Shown piece after piece: positions 51,559-60,998 of a stretch of 64,000 nt of DNA. Every line of letters begins with the position of its first letter. The first letter of the stretch is position 1. The notes below the pieces were generated by a model, which saw only the letters and a list, made by a program, of their open reading frames with translations, had not been told where the DNA came from and did not search any database. The DNA is taken from contig CANGFP010000001.1 in the NCBI GenBank assembly GCA_947453335.1, forward strand, positions 310,001 through 374,000, read 5' to 3'. The position numbers and the translations under genes were made by a program. Source of the DNA: Opitutia bacterium (GTDB lineage: Bacteria > Verrucomicrobiota > Verrucomicrobiia > Opitutales > UBA953).

Positions 51559-52668
51559 TCAGCGCAGCGCGCGGAGCTCGGTGGCGTGCGCCGCCAGCGC
51601 GGCCTGGATCAGCTCGTCGGTTCGCCGCATCGCCTCGGCGAGCGGCATGTCGGCCGGCTTCACGCCGATGAGGAGGTCGAAGCACGCGCGCAACCCGGGA
51701 CCGTCGCCGACGCCGCCGGCCACGCCCACGACCTTTTTGCCGAGCGCACGGGCCAGCTTCGCGACGCCTACCGGGCCCTTGCCCTGCAGGCTTTGGTCGT
51801 CGATGCGGCCTTCGCCCGTCAGCACGAGGTCGGCTTGGCGGATCCGTTCCGCGAGGCCGACCTGCGCGGCGACGAGCTCGAAGCCGCTGGTGAGCCGTCC
51901 GCCCGCGAAGGCCATGAGCCCGAAGCCCAGGCCGCCCGCCGCGCCGGCGCCAGGCTGGTGCTGGAAGTCCGCGCCGTTCGCGGCTTGGGCCAGCTGGGCC
52001 AGGTGCGCGAGGCGTGCCTCGAACCATCCGGAATCCACGACGCCTTTCTGCGGGCCGTAGACGCGCGTCGCGCCGCGCGGACCGAGCAGCGGATTGTCGA
52101 CGTCGCAGGCCACGAGCAGTTCCGGATAGGGCAGGGCAGGGCGCCCGAGGCGCGCGGCTTCGGGCACGGTCGCGAGCGTAGGCTGGAACTCCGAGCCGTC
52201 GGCGCGGAAGAACCGCCAGCCCAACGCGATGGCCACGCCGAGACCGCCGTCGTTGGTCGCGCTTCCGCCGATGCCGAGGATCACCTTGGTCGCGCCAAGG
52301 GCGCGGGCCGCGAGCAGCATCTCGCCGGTGCCGAAGGTGCTGGCCTGCTGCGGGACGAGCGGCAGGTCGCTCACGATGGCCAGGCCGCTGGCCGCGCTCA
52401 TCTCCATGACCGCCAGCTTCTGGGCGGGGATCCAACCGTAGCGGGCGAGGCGCGGACGCGCCTGGGCGTCCAAGACCGGCGTTTCCCGCCAAACCCCGTC
52501 CAATGCGGCCACCATCGATTCGGTGGTGCCTTCGCCCCCATCCGCGATGGGGCAGACGTCGAATTCCGCCCCTGGGAACACGTTTTCCAAGGCCTTTTGG
52601 CAGCTTTGGGCGACGCCTTGGGCCGAAAGGGCCCCCTTGAACTTGTCGCTGGCCAGTAGGATCCGCAT
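51559..52668 (-). CDS. Glycerate kinase (GarK/GlxK type)
   Basis: The 369-residue cytoplasmic enzyme phosphorylates D-glycerate with ATP. The type I glycerate kinase motifs are clear: RILLASDKFKGALSA at the N-terminus, CPIADGGEGT, GIGGSATNDGGLG and the C-terminal VLTGEGRIDDQSLQGKGP. The ATG at 52668 is chosen because of the family start and because it has a good Shine-Dalgarno sequence, AAAGGAGAGGAC, just upstream on the minus strand. It is a single gene. Product may be 2- or 3-phosphoglycerate; type I enzymes make the 2-phospho form. Confidence 0.92.
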   Translation of the reverse strand: MRILLASDKFKGALSAQGVAQSCQKALENVFPGAEFDVCPIADGGEGTTESMVAALDGVWRETPVLDAQARPRLARYGWIPAQKLAVMEMSAASGLAIVSDLPLVPQQASTFGTGEMLLAARALGATKVILGIGGSATNDGGLGVAIALGWRFFRADGSEFQPTLATVPEAARLGRPALPYPELLVACDVDNPLLGPRGATRVYGPQKGVVDSGWFEARLAHLAQLAQAANGADFQHQPGAGAAGGLGFGLMAFAGGRLTSGFELVAAQVGLAERIRQADLVLTGEGRIDDQSLQGKGPVGVAKLARALGKKVVGVAGGVGDGPGLRACFDLLIGVKPADMPLAEAMRRTDELIQAALAAHATELRALR

Positions 52669-52747
52669 CGAGTCCTCTCCTTTTAGCATCGTTTATCAAG
52701 AGGGGAAGGGGATTTTCGCTTGGGGGCCGCTGTGGCTTCGCCATCCC

Positions 52748-52828
52748 TCTTGCATCCATGGTGCAAGGCTTTTTACTCCACGGAAGCATCCTGGCTACCC
52801 ACCAGGCGGGAACCCCCGCCGCCTTCCG
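52748..52828 (+). promoter_or_regulatory. Structured 5' leader with terminator-like hairpin
   Basis: CTTGCA (52749-52754) and TGCAAG (52762-52767) form a stem followed by GCTTTTTA, which looks like an intrinsic terminator about 90 bases before the start codon. After it, CGGAAG (52781-52786) pairs with CTTCCG (52823-52828) around two inner hairpins (CCTGG/CCAGG and CGGG/CCCG). Attenuation is possible but unproven. Confidence 0.3.
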
Positions 52829-52864
52829 GCTGTTTGCTTCTACACCCCTTCGTTCCATCCGACC

Positions 52865-55800
52865 ATGCACGCCTCCGTCCCTCGTCTCGCCTTCCTTGCC
52901 GTCTTGGGCGTCGTCCGCCTCGCGGCCGCCGAGACCGCGCCTGAGCCCACGAAGGAAGGCTTGGAGTTCTTCGAGAAGAACGTCCGGCCGATCCTCTCCG
53001 AGCACTGCTACAAGTGCCATTCCGCCGCCGAAAGCTCCGCCAAGGGCGGCCTCATCCTCGACTCCCGCGACGGGATGCTCAAGGGCGGCGACGAAGGTCC
53101 TTCGGTCGTCCCCGGCAACCTCGCCAAGTCGATGCTGATCCGCGCGGTCACCTACACCGACAACGAACTGCAGATGCCGCCGAAGAAGAGCGGCGGCAAG
53201 ATCAGCGACGCCAAGATCAAGGTCCTCGAGGACTGGATCAAGATGGGCGCGCCGGCCCCCGTCGGCGCCGGCAACAAGCTCACCGGCCTCTCCGAGAAGG
53301 CCCGCGGCCACTGGGCCTACCAGCCGGTCGTCAAGCCGGCCGTGCCGGAGGTGAAGAACAAGGCTTGGGTGCACAACCCCGTGGACGCCTTCATCCTCGC
53401 CAAGCTTGAGGCCGCCGGACTCCAGCCCAATCCTTCGACCAACCCCGAGTCGCTGCTCCGCCGCCTGCATTACGACCTGGTCGGCCTCCCGCCCGCCGCC
53501 GACAAGGTGCACGCCTTCAGCATGCAGTACGCCGCCGCGGTGAACGTCGACGCCGCCAGCGCGCAGCGCGGAACGCCCGCCACCGCGGTCGATGCGCTCA
53601 TCGCCAAGGAGGTCGACGAGCTGCTCTCCTCCCCCCACTACGGCGAACGCTGGGGCCGCCACTGGCTCGACACCGCCCGCTATTCCGACACCCGCGGCCT
53701 CGCGGTCGACCAGGGCAACTCGCTCTTCGAGGACTACCGCTACGCCTACGCCTGGACTTACCGCAACTACGTCATCGACGCCTTCAACGGCGACAAGCCC
53801 TACGACCAGTTCATCGTCGAGCAGCTCGCCGCGGACCGCCTGCCTGACCTCAAGAAGGAGGATCCGCGCCTCGCGGCCCTCGGCTTCATCACCGTCGGCA
53901 AGCGCTTCGACAACAAGGACGACACGATCGACGAACGCATCGACACCACCAGCAAGGCCTTCCTGGGCCTGACCGTCTCCTGCGCCCGCTGCCATGACCA
54001 TAAGTTCGACCCGATCCCGATGGCCGACTACTACTCGCTGCACGGCGTCTTCGCGTCCACCATCGAGCCGTTGCAGCGCCCGGTGATCTCCACGCCCGAC
54101 TCCGTCGCCCAGCGCGCCGACTTCGAGAAGCGCCTCAAGGCGCTCCAGGAGGAGAGCGCCGCCGGCTACTACGAGTACAACCGCGAGATGCGGGCCCGCT
54201 ACAACCGCGAGATGGCCGGGCGACTCGTCGCGACCACCTTCAAGCGCGGCTCGGCCGAATGGGGCGACGTGAACGAACGCTACAAGCTGGAGACCCCGCT
54301 GCCCGACTTCGAGGCCATGCGCGTCCAGATCGATTCCCCGATCACCGGTCCCTTCGCCCGCTGCGCCGCCATCCCCGTGGCCGAGTTCGCCGAGCGCGCC
54401 CCGGCCGTCATCGCCGCGGCCCTCGCCGACAAGAAACGCCCGGTCAACGCGCTGATCGCCGCCGCCCTCCGCGACCTCAAGCCCAAGACGATCGACGACG
54501 TCGCGATGGCCTACCAGAAGGTCTACAACGACTCCAAGGAGTCGATCCTGGCGCACATCGCGCGCTGCGCCAAGCCCGGCCACAGCAGCAAGGAGACCCC
54601 GGCCGCCATCGCCCAGCTCGCCAGCTACCCGTGGCCGCTGCCCGACGTCGAGGACATCCTGGACAACGAGGAGCTCATCTCGATGTTCAACTCGCGCAAG
54701 TTCTGCAACGACTGGCAGAACCGACCCATCTACGGCGGACAGAACAACCGCGCCCCGGCCCGCCACTTCCGCTTCACCCAGATCAACGAGCTGCGCCTCA
54801 CCCACCCGGGCGTGCCCCGCGAAGCCATGGCCGTGACGGATGCGGAGACGCCGCGCGACAGCTACGTCTACCTCCGCGGCGACAAGAACAAGCGCGGCCC
54901 CGTGGCCCCGCGGCAGTTCCTCGACATCCTCACCGTCGGGCCGCGCAAGCCCTTCACCGAGGGCAGCGGCCGCCTGGAGCTCGCCAAGGCCATCGCCAGC
55001 AAGGAAAACCCCCTCACCGCCCGCGTCGCCATGAACCGCCTCTGGATGAAGCACTTCGGCGAAGGCTTCGTCTCCACGCCCGATGACCTCGGCAACATGT
55101 CCGAGAAGCCCACCCATCCGGAGCTCCTCGATTGGCTGGCGAGCGAGTTCACCGCGAACGGCTGGTCCCTCAAGCGCATGCATCGCCTCATCATGACGAG
55201 CTCGACCTACCGCCTGGACTCGAATCCGAACGTCAATCCGCTGGTGGTCAAGAAGGCCGCGCTCGACCCGCTGAAGGTCGACGCCGGCAACCGCCTCTTC
55301 TGGCGCGCCAACCTGCACCGCCTGGACTTCGAGGCCATCCGCGATTCGATGCTCAAGTTGACCGGCAAGCTTAGCCCGGTCGTCGGCGGCCAGCCGGCGA
55401 ACATCACGGACGAGCCGTACTCCTACCGCCGCAGCATCTACGGCTACGTCGACCGCCTGCGCCTGAGCGACACGCTCTCCCAGTTCGACTACGCCGACCC
55501 CGATATGGCGAACTCCAAGCGAGGCTCCACCATCGTGCCGCAGCAGGCGCTGTTCTTCATGAACAACCCTCTGTCCGTCGAGGTGGCCCGCGCCGTCGCC
55601 GCCCGTCCCGAGGTCGCCAAGGCGATGTCCGAGGACTCGCGCATCAACGCGATGTTCCTGGCGATCTTCCAGCGCCGGGCGACCTCCAATGAGATCCGTT
55701 GGGCGAGCGACTTCCTCTCCCGGGAGCGCACGTTGGTCAATGAGGCCAAGCGCGCCGTCGCTTCCGGCAAGCCTGCGTCGGGCGCGGCGAAGGGCACGGC

Positions 55801-56065
55801 GAAGGGCAAGGCCACCGCCGCCAAGGAAAAGGACCCGAAGGCCCCGACCACCGTCGCCAAGGACACCACCAAGCCGGCCACCGGCGCGAAGGACAGCCCG
55901 GCCATGAAGGACGGCAACGAATCCATGATGGAGGCCAAGACCGCCGGTGGCGCCGAAGGCGTCCTGCAGAACGTCGGGGACATGGTTTCTCGCAACCCCT
56001 TGACGCCCATCGAGTTGCTGGCCCACGCCCTCCTGCTCTCCAACGAGTTCGTCTACGTGAACTGA
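52865..56065 (+). CDS. PSCyt1/DUF1549/DUF1553 cytochrome protein, first of a tandem pair
   Basis: The 1066-residue exported product has a signal peptide (LAFLAVLGVVRLAAAE) and haem motifs C48-Y-K-C51-H52 and C373-A-R-C376-H377. PSCyt1 is followed by the DUF1549 block HYGERWGRHWLDTARYSDT and the DUF1553 blocks RVAMNRLWMKHFGEGFVSTP and RRSIYGYVDRLRLSDTL. A Lys/Ala/Thr-rich low-complexity insert (about residues 960-1035) lies before the C-terminus SNEFVYVN. No DUF1501 gene is directly next to it. It is a paralogue of the following gene, with near-identical tracts. A strong terminator follows. Confidence 0.9.
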   Translation: MHASVPRLAFLAVLGVVRLAAAETAPEPTKEGLEFFEKNVRPILSEHCYKCHSAAESSAKGGLILDSRDGMLKGGDEGPSVVPGNLAKSMLIRAVTYTDNELQMPPKKSGGKISDAKIKVLEDWIKMGAPAPVGAGNKLTGLSEKARGHWAYQPVVKPAVPEVKNKAWVHNPVDAFILAKLEAAGLQPNPSTNPESLLRRLHYDLVGLPPAADKVHAFSMQYAAAVNVDAASAQRGTPATAVDALIAKEVDELLSSPHYGERWGRHWLDTARYSDTRGLAVDQGNSLFEDYRYAYAWTYRNYVIDAFNGDKPYDQFIVEQLAADRLPDLKKEDPRLAALGFITVGKRFDNKDDTIDERIDTTSKAFLGLTVSCARCHDHKFDPIPMADYYSLHGVFASTIEPLQRPVISTPDSVAQRADFEKRLKALQEESAAGYYEYNREMRARYNREMAGRLVATTFKRGSAEWGDVNERYKLETPLPDFEAMRVQIDSPITGPFARCAAIPVAEFAERAPAVIAAALADKKRPVNALIAAALRDLKPKTIDDVAMAYQKVYNDSKESILAHIARCAKPGHSSKETPAAIAQLASYPWPLPDVEDILDNEELISMFNSRKFCNDWQNRPIYGGQNNRAPARHFRFTQINELRLTHPGVPREAMAVTDAETPRDSYVYLRGDKNKRGPVAPRQFLDILTVGPRKPFTEGSGRLELAKAIASKENPLTARVAMNRLWMKHFGEGFVSTPDDLGNMSEKPTHPELLDWLASEFTANGWSLKRMHRLIMTSSTYRLDSNPNVNPLVVKKAALDPLKVDAGNRLFWRANLHRLDFEAIRDSMLKLTGKLSPVVGGQPANITDEPYSYRRSIYGYVDRLRLSDTLSQFDYADPDMANSKRGSTIVPQQALFFMNNPLSVEVARAVAARPEVAKAMSEDSRINAMFLAIFQRRATSNEIRWASDFLSRERTLVNEAKRAVASGKPASGAAKGTAKGKATAAKEKDPKAPTTVAKDTTKPATGAKDSPAMKDGNESMMEAKTAGGAEGVLQNVGDMVSRNPLTPIELLAHALLLSNEFVYVN

Positions 56066-56095
56066 GCCTGCGAAGGCTTCCTGACCTCGGTCGGA

Positions 56096-56132
56096 AAAGG
56101 CCTGGGCTCCGCGGAGCCCAGGCCTTTCTTTT
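56096..56132 (+). terminator. Terminator between the tandem PSCyt genes
   Basis: A perfect inverted repeat of 16 bp (56096-56111 with 56112-56127) is followed by CTTTTT. It ends the transcript of the first PSCyt gene about 30 bases after its stop, so the second gene has its own promoter. Confidence 0.92.
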
Positions 56133-56211
56133 TCGCTCCTAAAAGACTTCAATCTCCCGCTTGCAGTCTGTGGCGGCGGGTAGAGAATTGTACGTAGTTG
56201 ATAACCCCCGT

Positions 56212-56230
56212 CACGGCCCCGTGGTTTTTT
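56212..56230 (+). promoter_or_regulatory. Terminator-like hairpin and T6 run in the second PSCyt leader
   Basis: CACG (56212-56215) and CGTG (56220-56223) form a short stem followed by GTTTTTT, 50 bases before the ATG at 56281. The stem is weak. The position recalls the leader hairpin of the first PSCyt gene. Confidence 0.25.
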
Positions 56231-56280
56231 CCGATTCCGCGGTGCTCTTGGCGTCCCTGAACCCAGCCCACACGCCTCCT

Positions 56281-59200
56281 ATGTCCCGGTCCTTCCTCTC
56301 CTCCCGCACCATCGCGCTCTTCGCCTTCGCGGCCCTCTCCGCGCAGGAGATGCAGGACATGTCCATGAAGGACGCCGCCGCGAAGGCCGCGCCCGTCGCC
56401 GGCGCCAAGGTCGAGGAGAAGCAGGATCCCGCGGGCCTGGAGTTCTACGAGAAGAACGTCCGCCCGATCCTCACCGACCGCTGCTACAAGTGCCACTCCG
56501 CCGCGGAGAGCAGCTCGAAGGGCGGCCTCGTCCTCGATTCCCGCGCCGCGATGCTCGCCGGCGGCGACCAAGGTCCGGCCGTCGTCCCGCGCAACGCGAA
56601 GAAGTCCCTCCTCCTCGTCTCGGTCTACCAGAACGACCCCGACCTCTCGATGCCGCCCCGCAAGGCCGGCCCTAAGCTGACCGACGACCAGATCAAGGTG
56701 CTCGAGCAGTGGATCGCCATGGGCGCGCCGGCTCCCGTCGGCTCCGGCGCGGTCAAGCTGACCGGCCTCTCCCAGAAGGCGCGCGACCACTGGGCCTTCA
56801 AGCCCGTCGTCCAGCCCGAGGTGCCCGTGGTCCGCAACCAGGCCTGGTGCCAGAACGAGCTCGACGCCTTCGTGATGCAGAAGCTCGAGCAGAACGGCCT
56901 CAAGCCGAACCCGCCGACCGACGGCGATTCGCTGCTGCGCCGCCTCACCTACGACCTGCACGGTCTGCCGCCCACGGCCGCCGAATCCGACGCCTTCGCC
57001 CGCGAGTACGACGCCGCCGTCGCCCGCGACGCCTACGCGATGCGCGCCGGCCAGCCCGCCCGCAACGCCACGCTCGTCGTCGAGCGCGCCGTCGACCGCC
57101 TGCTCGCCTCGCCCCGCTACGGCGAACGCTGGGCCCGCCACTGGCTCGACACCGCCCGCTACTCCGACACGCGCGGCAACCGCCGCGACATCGAAGGCGA
57201 ACGCTTCCCGAGCGCCTGGACCTACCGCGACTACGTCATCGAGGCCCTGAACACCGACAAGCCGTACGACCAGTTCATCATCGAGCAGCTCGCGGCGGAC
57301 CGCCTGCCGGACCTCGCCAAGGACGACCCGCGCCTCGCCGCGCTGGGCTTCATCACCGTCGGCAAGCGCTTCGACAACAACGACGACACGATCGACGAGC
57401 GCATCGACACCACGACCAAGGCCTTCATGGGGCTGACGGTCTCCTGCGCCCGCTGCCACGACCATAAGTTCGACCCGATCCCCGCCGCCGACTACTACTC
57501 GATGCACGGCATCTTCGCCTCGACCATCGAGCCCCTGCAGGAGCCGGTCATCCGCGGCACCCGCATCGGCAACGCCGCCGAGCGCGCCGACTACGACAAG
57601 AAGATGCGCGAGCTCGTGGAATCCAACACGCGCGGCTACTACCGCTACATCGCCGCGCAGCTGAGCATCCTGCACAAGGACTTCGCCGGCCGCGCCCTGT
57701 TCCAGATGGCCGGCCAGCGTTCCGAGAAGGGCTTCGACATCCAGAAGCAGTACAAGTTCGAGCCGGTCCGCGAGGTCGACGGCTCCATCAACATCGCGGC
57801 CAACTCGCCCATCACCGGCCCGCTCGCCCGTCTCCGTCGCCTGACCGAGGCGGAGTTCGCCACGCGCGCCCCTGAGGTCCTCGCCGCCGCGCTCGCGGAC
57901 AAGAAGTCGCCGGTGAACCCGCTCGTCGCCGAAGCCTTGGCCAACCTCAAGCCCAAGACCCTCGACGAGGTCGCGCTGGCCTACCAGGCGCTCTTCCAGA
58001 AGAACCACGCGCGCATCCTCGCCCACATCGGCCTGCGCGGCAGCCCCGGCGGCGCCGGCGAGAAGGACGAGAAGGCGCTGGCTCAGCTCGCCGCCTGGCC
58101 TTGGCCGCTGCCCAACTACGAGGAGGTCGCCTCGACCCCGCTCCTGACCGTGCTGATCTCGAGCCGCAGCTTCTGCGAACCTTGGCAGTCCGCGCCCAGC
58201 TTCCGCAACGGCAACATCCCGACCAAGTACTTCCGCTTCGACGACATCAACAAGCTCGAGCTGACCCATCCGGGCGGTCCCGGCACCGCGATGGTCGTCG
58301 CCGACAGCGAGCGTCCCCGGAACACCAACGTGTACCTGCGCGGCGACCGCAACAAGCAGGGCCCCGTCGCCCCGCGCCAGTTCCTCGAGATCCTCGCCGG
58401 CCCCGACCGCCAGCCCTTCTTCGACGGCAGCGGCCGCCGCGAGCTCGCCGTCGCCATCGCCAGCCGCACCAACCCGCTGACCTCGCGCGTGCTCGTCAAC
58501 CGCGTCTGGATGCACCATTTCGGCGCCGGCATCGTCTCCTCGCCCGACGACTTCGGCAACATGTCGGAGAAGCCCTCGCATCCCGAGCTCCTCGACTGGC
58601 TGTCCGCCAGCTTCGTGGACAACGGCTGGTCGATCAAGAAGCTGCACCGCAAGATCCTCACCTCGCAGACCTACCGCCAGTCCGCCAACCCGCAGCAGAA
58701 CCCGCTCGTGGCCCAGAAGGGCGAGGTCGATCCGCTCAAGGTGGACGCCGGCAACAAGTTCCTCTGGCGCTCCAACCTGCGCCGCCTCGACTTCGAGAGC
58801 ATCCGCGACGCCATGATCATGCTCACCGGCAAGATGGACCTCTCCGTCGGCGGCCGGCCGGTCAACATCACCGAGGAGCCGATCAGCTACCGCCGCAGCA
58901 TCTACGGCTACATCGACCGCGACCGCCTCAGCGACCTCCAGTCGCAGTTCGACTTCGCCGATCCGATGATGGCTAACTCGCGCCGCAACTCCACCATCGT
59001 GCCGCAGCAGGCGCTGTTCTTCATGAACAACCCGCTGTCCGTCGAGGTGGCCCGCGCCACCGCCGCCCGTCCCGAGTTCCTCAGCGCCTCGAGCGACGAA
59101 GGCCGCATCGCCGTCCTCTACCGCGTGATGTTCCAGCGCGTCCCGAAGCCCGAGGAGGTCCGCATCGCCAAGGACTTCGTCAAGAAGGTAGCCGGCTACA

Positions 59201-59466
59201 TCGACGAGCCGGTCGCGCAGGCGAAGCCGAAGGTTCCGACGACCACCCCCAAGGTGACCAAGGAGGAGGCCCGCGCCATGATGAACAAGCCGCTCGTGCC
59301 TTCCACCCCGCCGCCGGGCCAGGCTCCGACCAAGGGCGCCACGACCATCGCGGGCGGGGTCATCGTCAACGTGGGCGAGAAAATCTCCCGCAAACAGCCC
59401 GTTTCCCCTTGGGAGATGCTGGCCCAGGCGATGATCTGCTCCAACGAATTCGTTTACCTCGACTAA
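56281..59466 (+). CDS. PSCyt1/DUF1549/DUF1553 cytochrome protein, second of a tandem pair
   Basis: The 1061-residue exported product has a signal-like N-terminus (TIALFAFAALSAQ), a Met/Ala/Lys-rich stretch, and haem motifs C68-Y-K-C71-H72 and C389-A-R-C392-H393. The DUF1549 block YGERWARHWLDTARYSDTRG and the DUF1553 blocks VLVNRVWMHHFGAGIVSSP and RRSIYGYIDRDRLSDLQ are present, with a Pro/Lys/Thr-rich insert before SNEFVYLD. It lies 42 bases upstream of a DUF1501 gene, the usual partner. It is paralogous to the previous gene. Confidence 0.9.
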   Translation: MSRSFLSSRTIALFAFAALSAQEMQDMSMKDAAAKAAPVAGAKVEEKQDPAGLEFYEKNVRPILTDRCYKCHSAAESSSKGGLVLDSRAAMLAGGDQGPAVVPRNAKKSLLLVSVYQNDPDLSMPPRKAGPKLTDDQIKVLEQWIAMGAPAPVGSGAVKLTGLSQKARDHWAFKPVVQPEVPVVRNQAWCQNELDAFVMQKLEQNGLKPNPPTDGDSLLRRLTYDLHGLPPTAAESDAFAREYDAAVARDAYAMRAGQPARNATLVVERAVDRLLASPRYGERWARHWLDTARYSDTRGNRRDIEGERFPSAWTYRDYVIEALNTDKPYDQFIIEQLAADRLPDLAKDDPRLAALGFITVGKRFDNNDDTIDERIDTTTKAFMGLTVSCARCHDHKFDPIPAADYYSMHGIFASTIEPLQEPVIRGTRIGNAAERADYDKKMRELVESNTRGYYRYIAAQLSILHKDFAGRALFQMAGQRSEKGFDIQKQYKFEPVREVDGSINIAANSPITGPLARLRRLTEAEFATRAPEVLAAALADKKSPVNPLVAEALANLKPKTLDEVALAYQALFQKNHARILAHIGLRGSPGGAGEKDEKALAQLAAWPWPLPNYEEVASTPLLTVLISSRSFCEPWQSAPSFRNGNIPTKYFRFDDINKLELTHPGGPGTAMVVADSERPRNTNVYLRGDRNKQGPVAPRQFLEILAGPDRQPFFDGSGRRELAVAIASRTNPLTSRVLVNRVWMHHFGAGIVSSPDDFGNMSEKPSHPELLDWLSASFVDNGWSIKKLHRKILTSQTYRQSANPQQNPLVAQKGEVDPLKVDAGNKFLWRSNLRRLDFESIRDAMIMLTGKMDLSVGGRPVNITEEPISYRRSIYGYIDRDRLSDLQSQFDFADPMMANSRRNSTIVPQQALFFMNNPLSVEVARATAARPEFLSASSDEGRIAVLYRVMFQRVPKPEEVRIAKDFVKKVAGYIDEPVAQAKPKVPTTTPKVTKEEARAMMNKPLVPSTPPPGQAPTKGATTIAGGVIVNVGEKISRKQPVSPWEMLAQAMICSNEFVYLD

Positions 59467-59508
59467 CCTCAGCCACCCTCCACACTCTAACCACACAAGA
59501 CCACCCCC

Positions 59509-60897
59509 ATGGAAATCCAGAACTGCAACAACAGCCTGCCGACGCCCACCTCCCGCCGTGACTTCCTCCGCCAGACGGGGATGAGCATGGGCACCATCGC
59601 GTTCGGCACGATGGTCGCCGACTACATGGTCAACCCGGCCAAGGCTGAGATCAGCGCGACGCTCAAGCCGCGCCAGGCTCCGCTGCCGGCCAAGGCCAAG
59701 CACGTCATCCACATCTTCGCGGGCGGCGCTCCGTCGCACCTCGACACCTTCGACTACAAGCCCGGCATGAAGGCCTACGCCGAGAAGTCCCAGGGCGGCG
59801 GCGGCGGCGTCCTCTTCCCCACTCCCTTTGAGTTCAAGAAGTCCGGCAAGTCCGGCCTCGAGATCTCCGAGATCTTCCCGAAGCTCCAGGAGCAGGCCGA
59901 CGAGATGTGCGTGATCCGCTCGCTGCACTCCGACCTCCCTGCCCACGGCCCGGCCGCCAAGCTCATGCACACCGGCTCGGCGATCCTCACCAAGCCTTGC
60001 CTGGGTTCCTGGGTCCTCTACGGCCTCGGCACCGAAAGCCAGGACCTGCCTGGTTTCGTCAGCCTCGGCGGCGGCGCCGAAGGTCGCCAGTCCGCGTTCC
60101 TCCCCAGCATCTTCCAGGGCGCGAAGACCTCCTTCCGTCCCGGCGCTCCTTCCAACAAGGTGATCGCGAACCTCCAGAGCGAGTTCACGACCGAGGAAGC
60201 CCAGCGCAAGCAGCTCGACCTCGTGCACCAGCTCAACGAGCGCCACATGCAGACCGTCCAGAAGGACGAGCAGCTTGAGGCCCGCATCGAGTCCTTCGAG
60301 CTCGCCTTCCGCATGCAGACCGCGGCCACCGACGCCTTCGACATCTCCAAGGAGTCCCAGAAGACCCGCGACATGTACGGCAAGAGCGACCTCGGCGCCA
60401 AGCTCCTCTGCGCCCGCCGCCTCGTCGAGCGCGGCGTCCGCTTCGTCCAGGTCGACGCCGGCGGCTGGGACCACCACACGAACATCTTCACCTCGGCCAC
60501 CCGCACCGGCGCGGCCATCGACACGCCGGCCGCGGCGCTCATCGCCGACCTCAAGCAGCGCGGTCTCCTCGACCAGACGCTCATCATCTGGGGCGGAGAG
60601 TTCGGCCGCACCCCGACCACCGCGGGCCGCGTCAACCAGAACTCCGGCCGCGACCACCATTCCAAGGCCTTCTGCTGCTGGATGGCGGGTGGCGGCGTCA
60701 AGGGCGGCATGCACTACGGCGAGACCGACGAGATCGGCAGCCAGGTGGCCGCGGACGGCGTCGACATTCATGACCTGCACGCGACGATCCTCCGCCTCCT
60801 CGGCTTCGATCACACCAAGCTCACCTACCGCTACAACGGCCGCGACTTCCGCCTGACCGACAACTTCGGCAAGGTGGTCAACAAGGTCATCGCCTAA
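59509..60897 (+). CDS. DUF1501 protein, Tat-exported
   Basis: The 462-residue product has a twin-arginine signal (TSRRDFLRQTGMSMGTIAFG). The DUF1501 blocks are clear: HVIHIFAGGAPSHLDTFDYK, CVIRSLHSDLPAHGPA, FVQVDAGGWDHHTN, IIWGGEFGRTP and DGVDIHDLHATILRLLGFDH. The His/Asp-rich motifs suggest a metal-dependent phosphatase- or sulfatase-like fold. It is the partner of the PSCyt protein encoded 42 bases upstream. Two Cys in FCCWMAGG are unusual. A terminator follows. Confidence 0.9.
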   Translation: MEIQNCNNSLPTPTSRRDFLRQTGMSMGTIAFGTMVADYMVNPAKAEISATLKPRQAPLPAKAKHVIHIFAGGAPSHLDTFDYKPGMKAYAEKSQGGGGGVLFPTPFEFKKSGKSGLEISEIFPKLQEQADEMCVIRSLHSDLPAHGPAAKLMHTGSAILTKPCLGSWVLYGLGTESQDLPGFVSLGGGAEGRQSAFLPSIFQGAKTSFRPGAPSNKVIANLQSEFTTEEAQRKQLDLVHQLNERHMQTVQKDEQLEARIESFELAFRMQTAATDAFDISKESQKTRDMYGKSDLGAKLLCARRLVERGVRFVQVDAGGWDHHTNIFTSATRTGAAIDTPAAALIADLKQRGLLDQTLIIWGGEFGRTPTTAGRVNQNSGRDHHSKAFCCWMAGGGVKGGMHYGETDEIGSQVAADGVDIHDLHATILRLLGFDHTKLTYRYNGRDFRLTDNFGKVVNKVIA

Positions 60898-60915
60898 GCG
60901 GACCTGTTCCGGATG

Positions 60916-60948
60916 AAGGGCGGCTCCCGCGAGGGGGTCGCCCTTTTT
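60916..60948 (+). terminator. Terminator after the second DUF1501 gene
   Basis: AAGGGCG (60916-60922) pairs with CGCCCTT (60939-60945), enclosing a second hairpin, and is followed by a T5 run. Confidence 0.8.
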
Positions 60949-60998
60949 CGTGCCGGCTTGCCCCGCGGCGTGTTTGTGTCATTCTACAATCAAAGACC

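Noticed and set aside
51470-56152. Minus-strand open frame of about 1560 codons over the glycerate kinase and first PSCyt genes
   Set aside because: Same codon-bias artefact; the real genes have haem motifs and terminators in the right places.
56149-60813. Minus-strand open frame of over 1500 codons antisense to a PSCyt and a DUF1501 gene
   Set aside because: It is the mirror image of GC3-biased genes; the translation is rich in Gly, Val, Ala, Glu and Asp with no domains, and the plus-strand genes have clear motifs.
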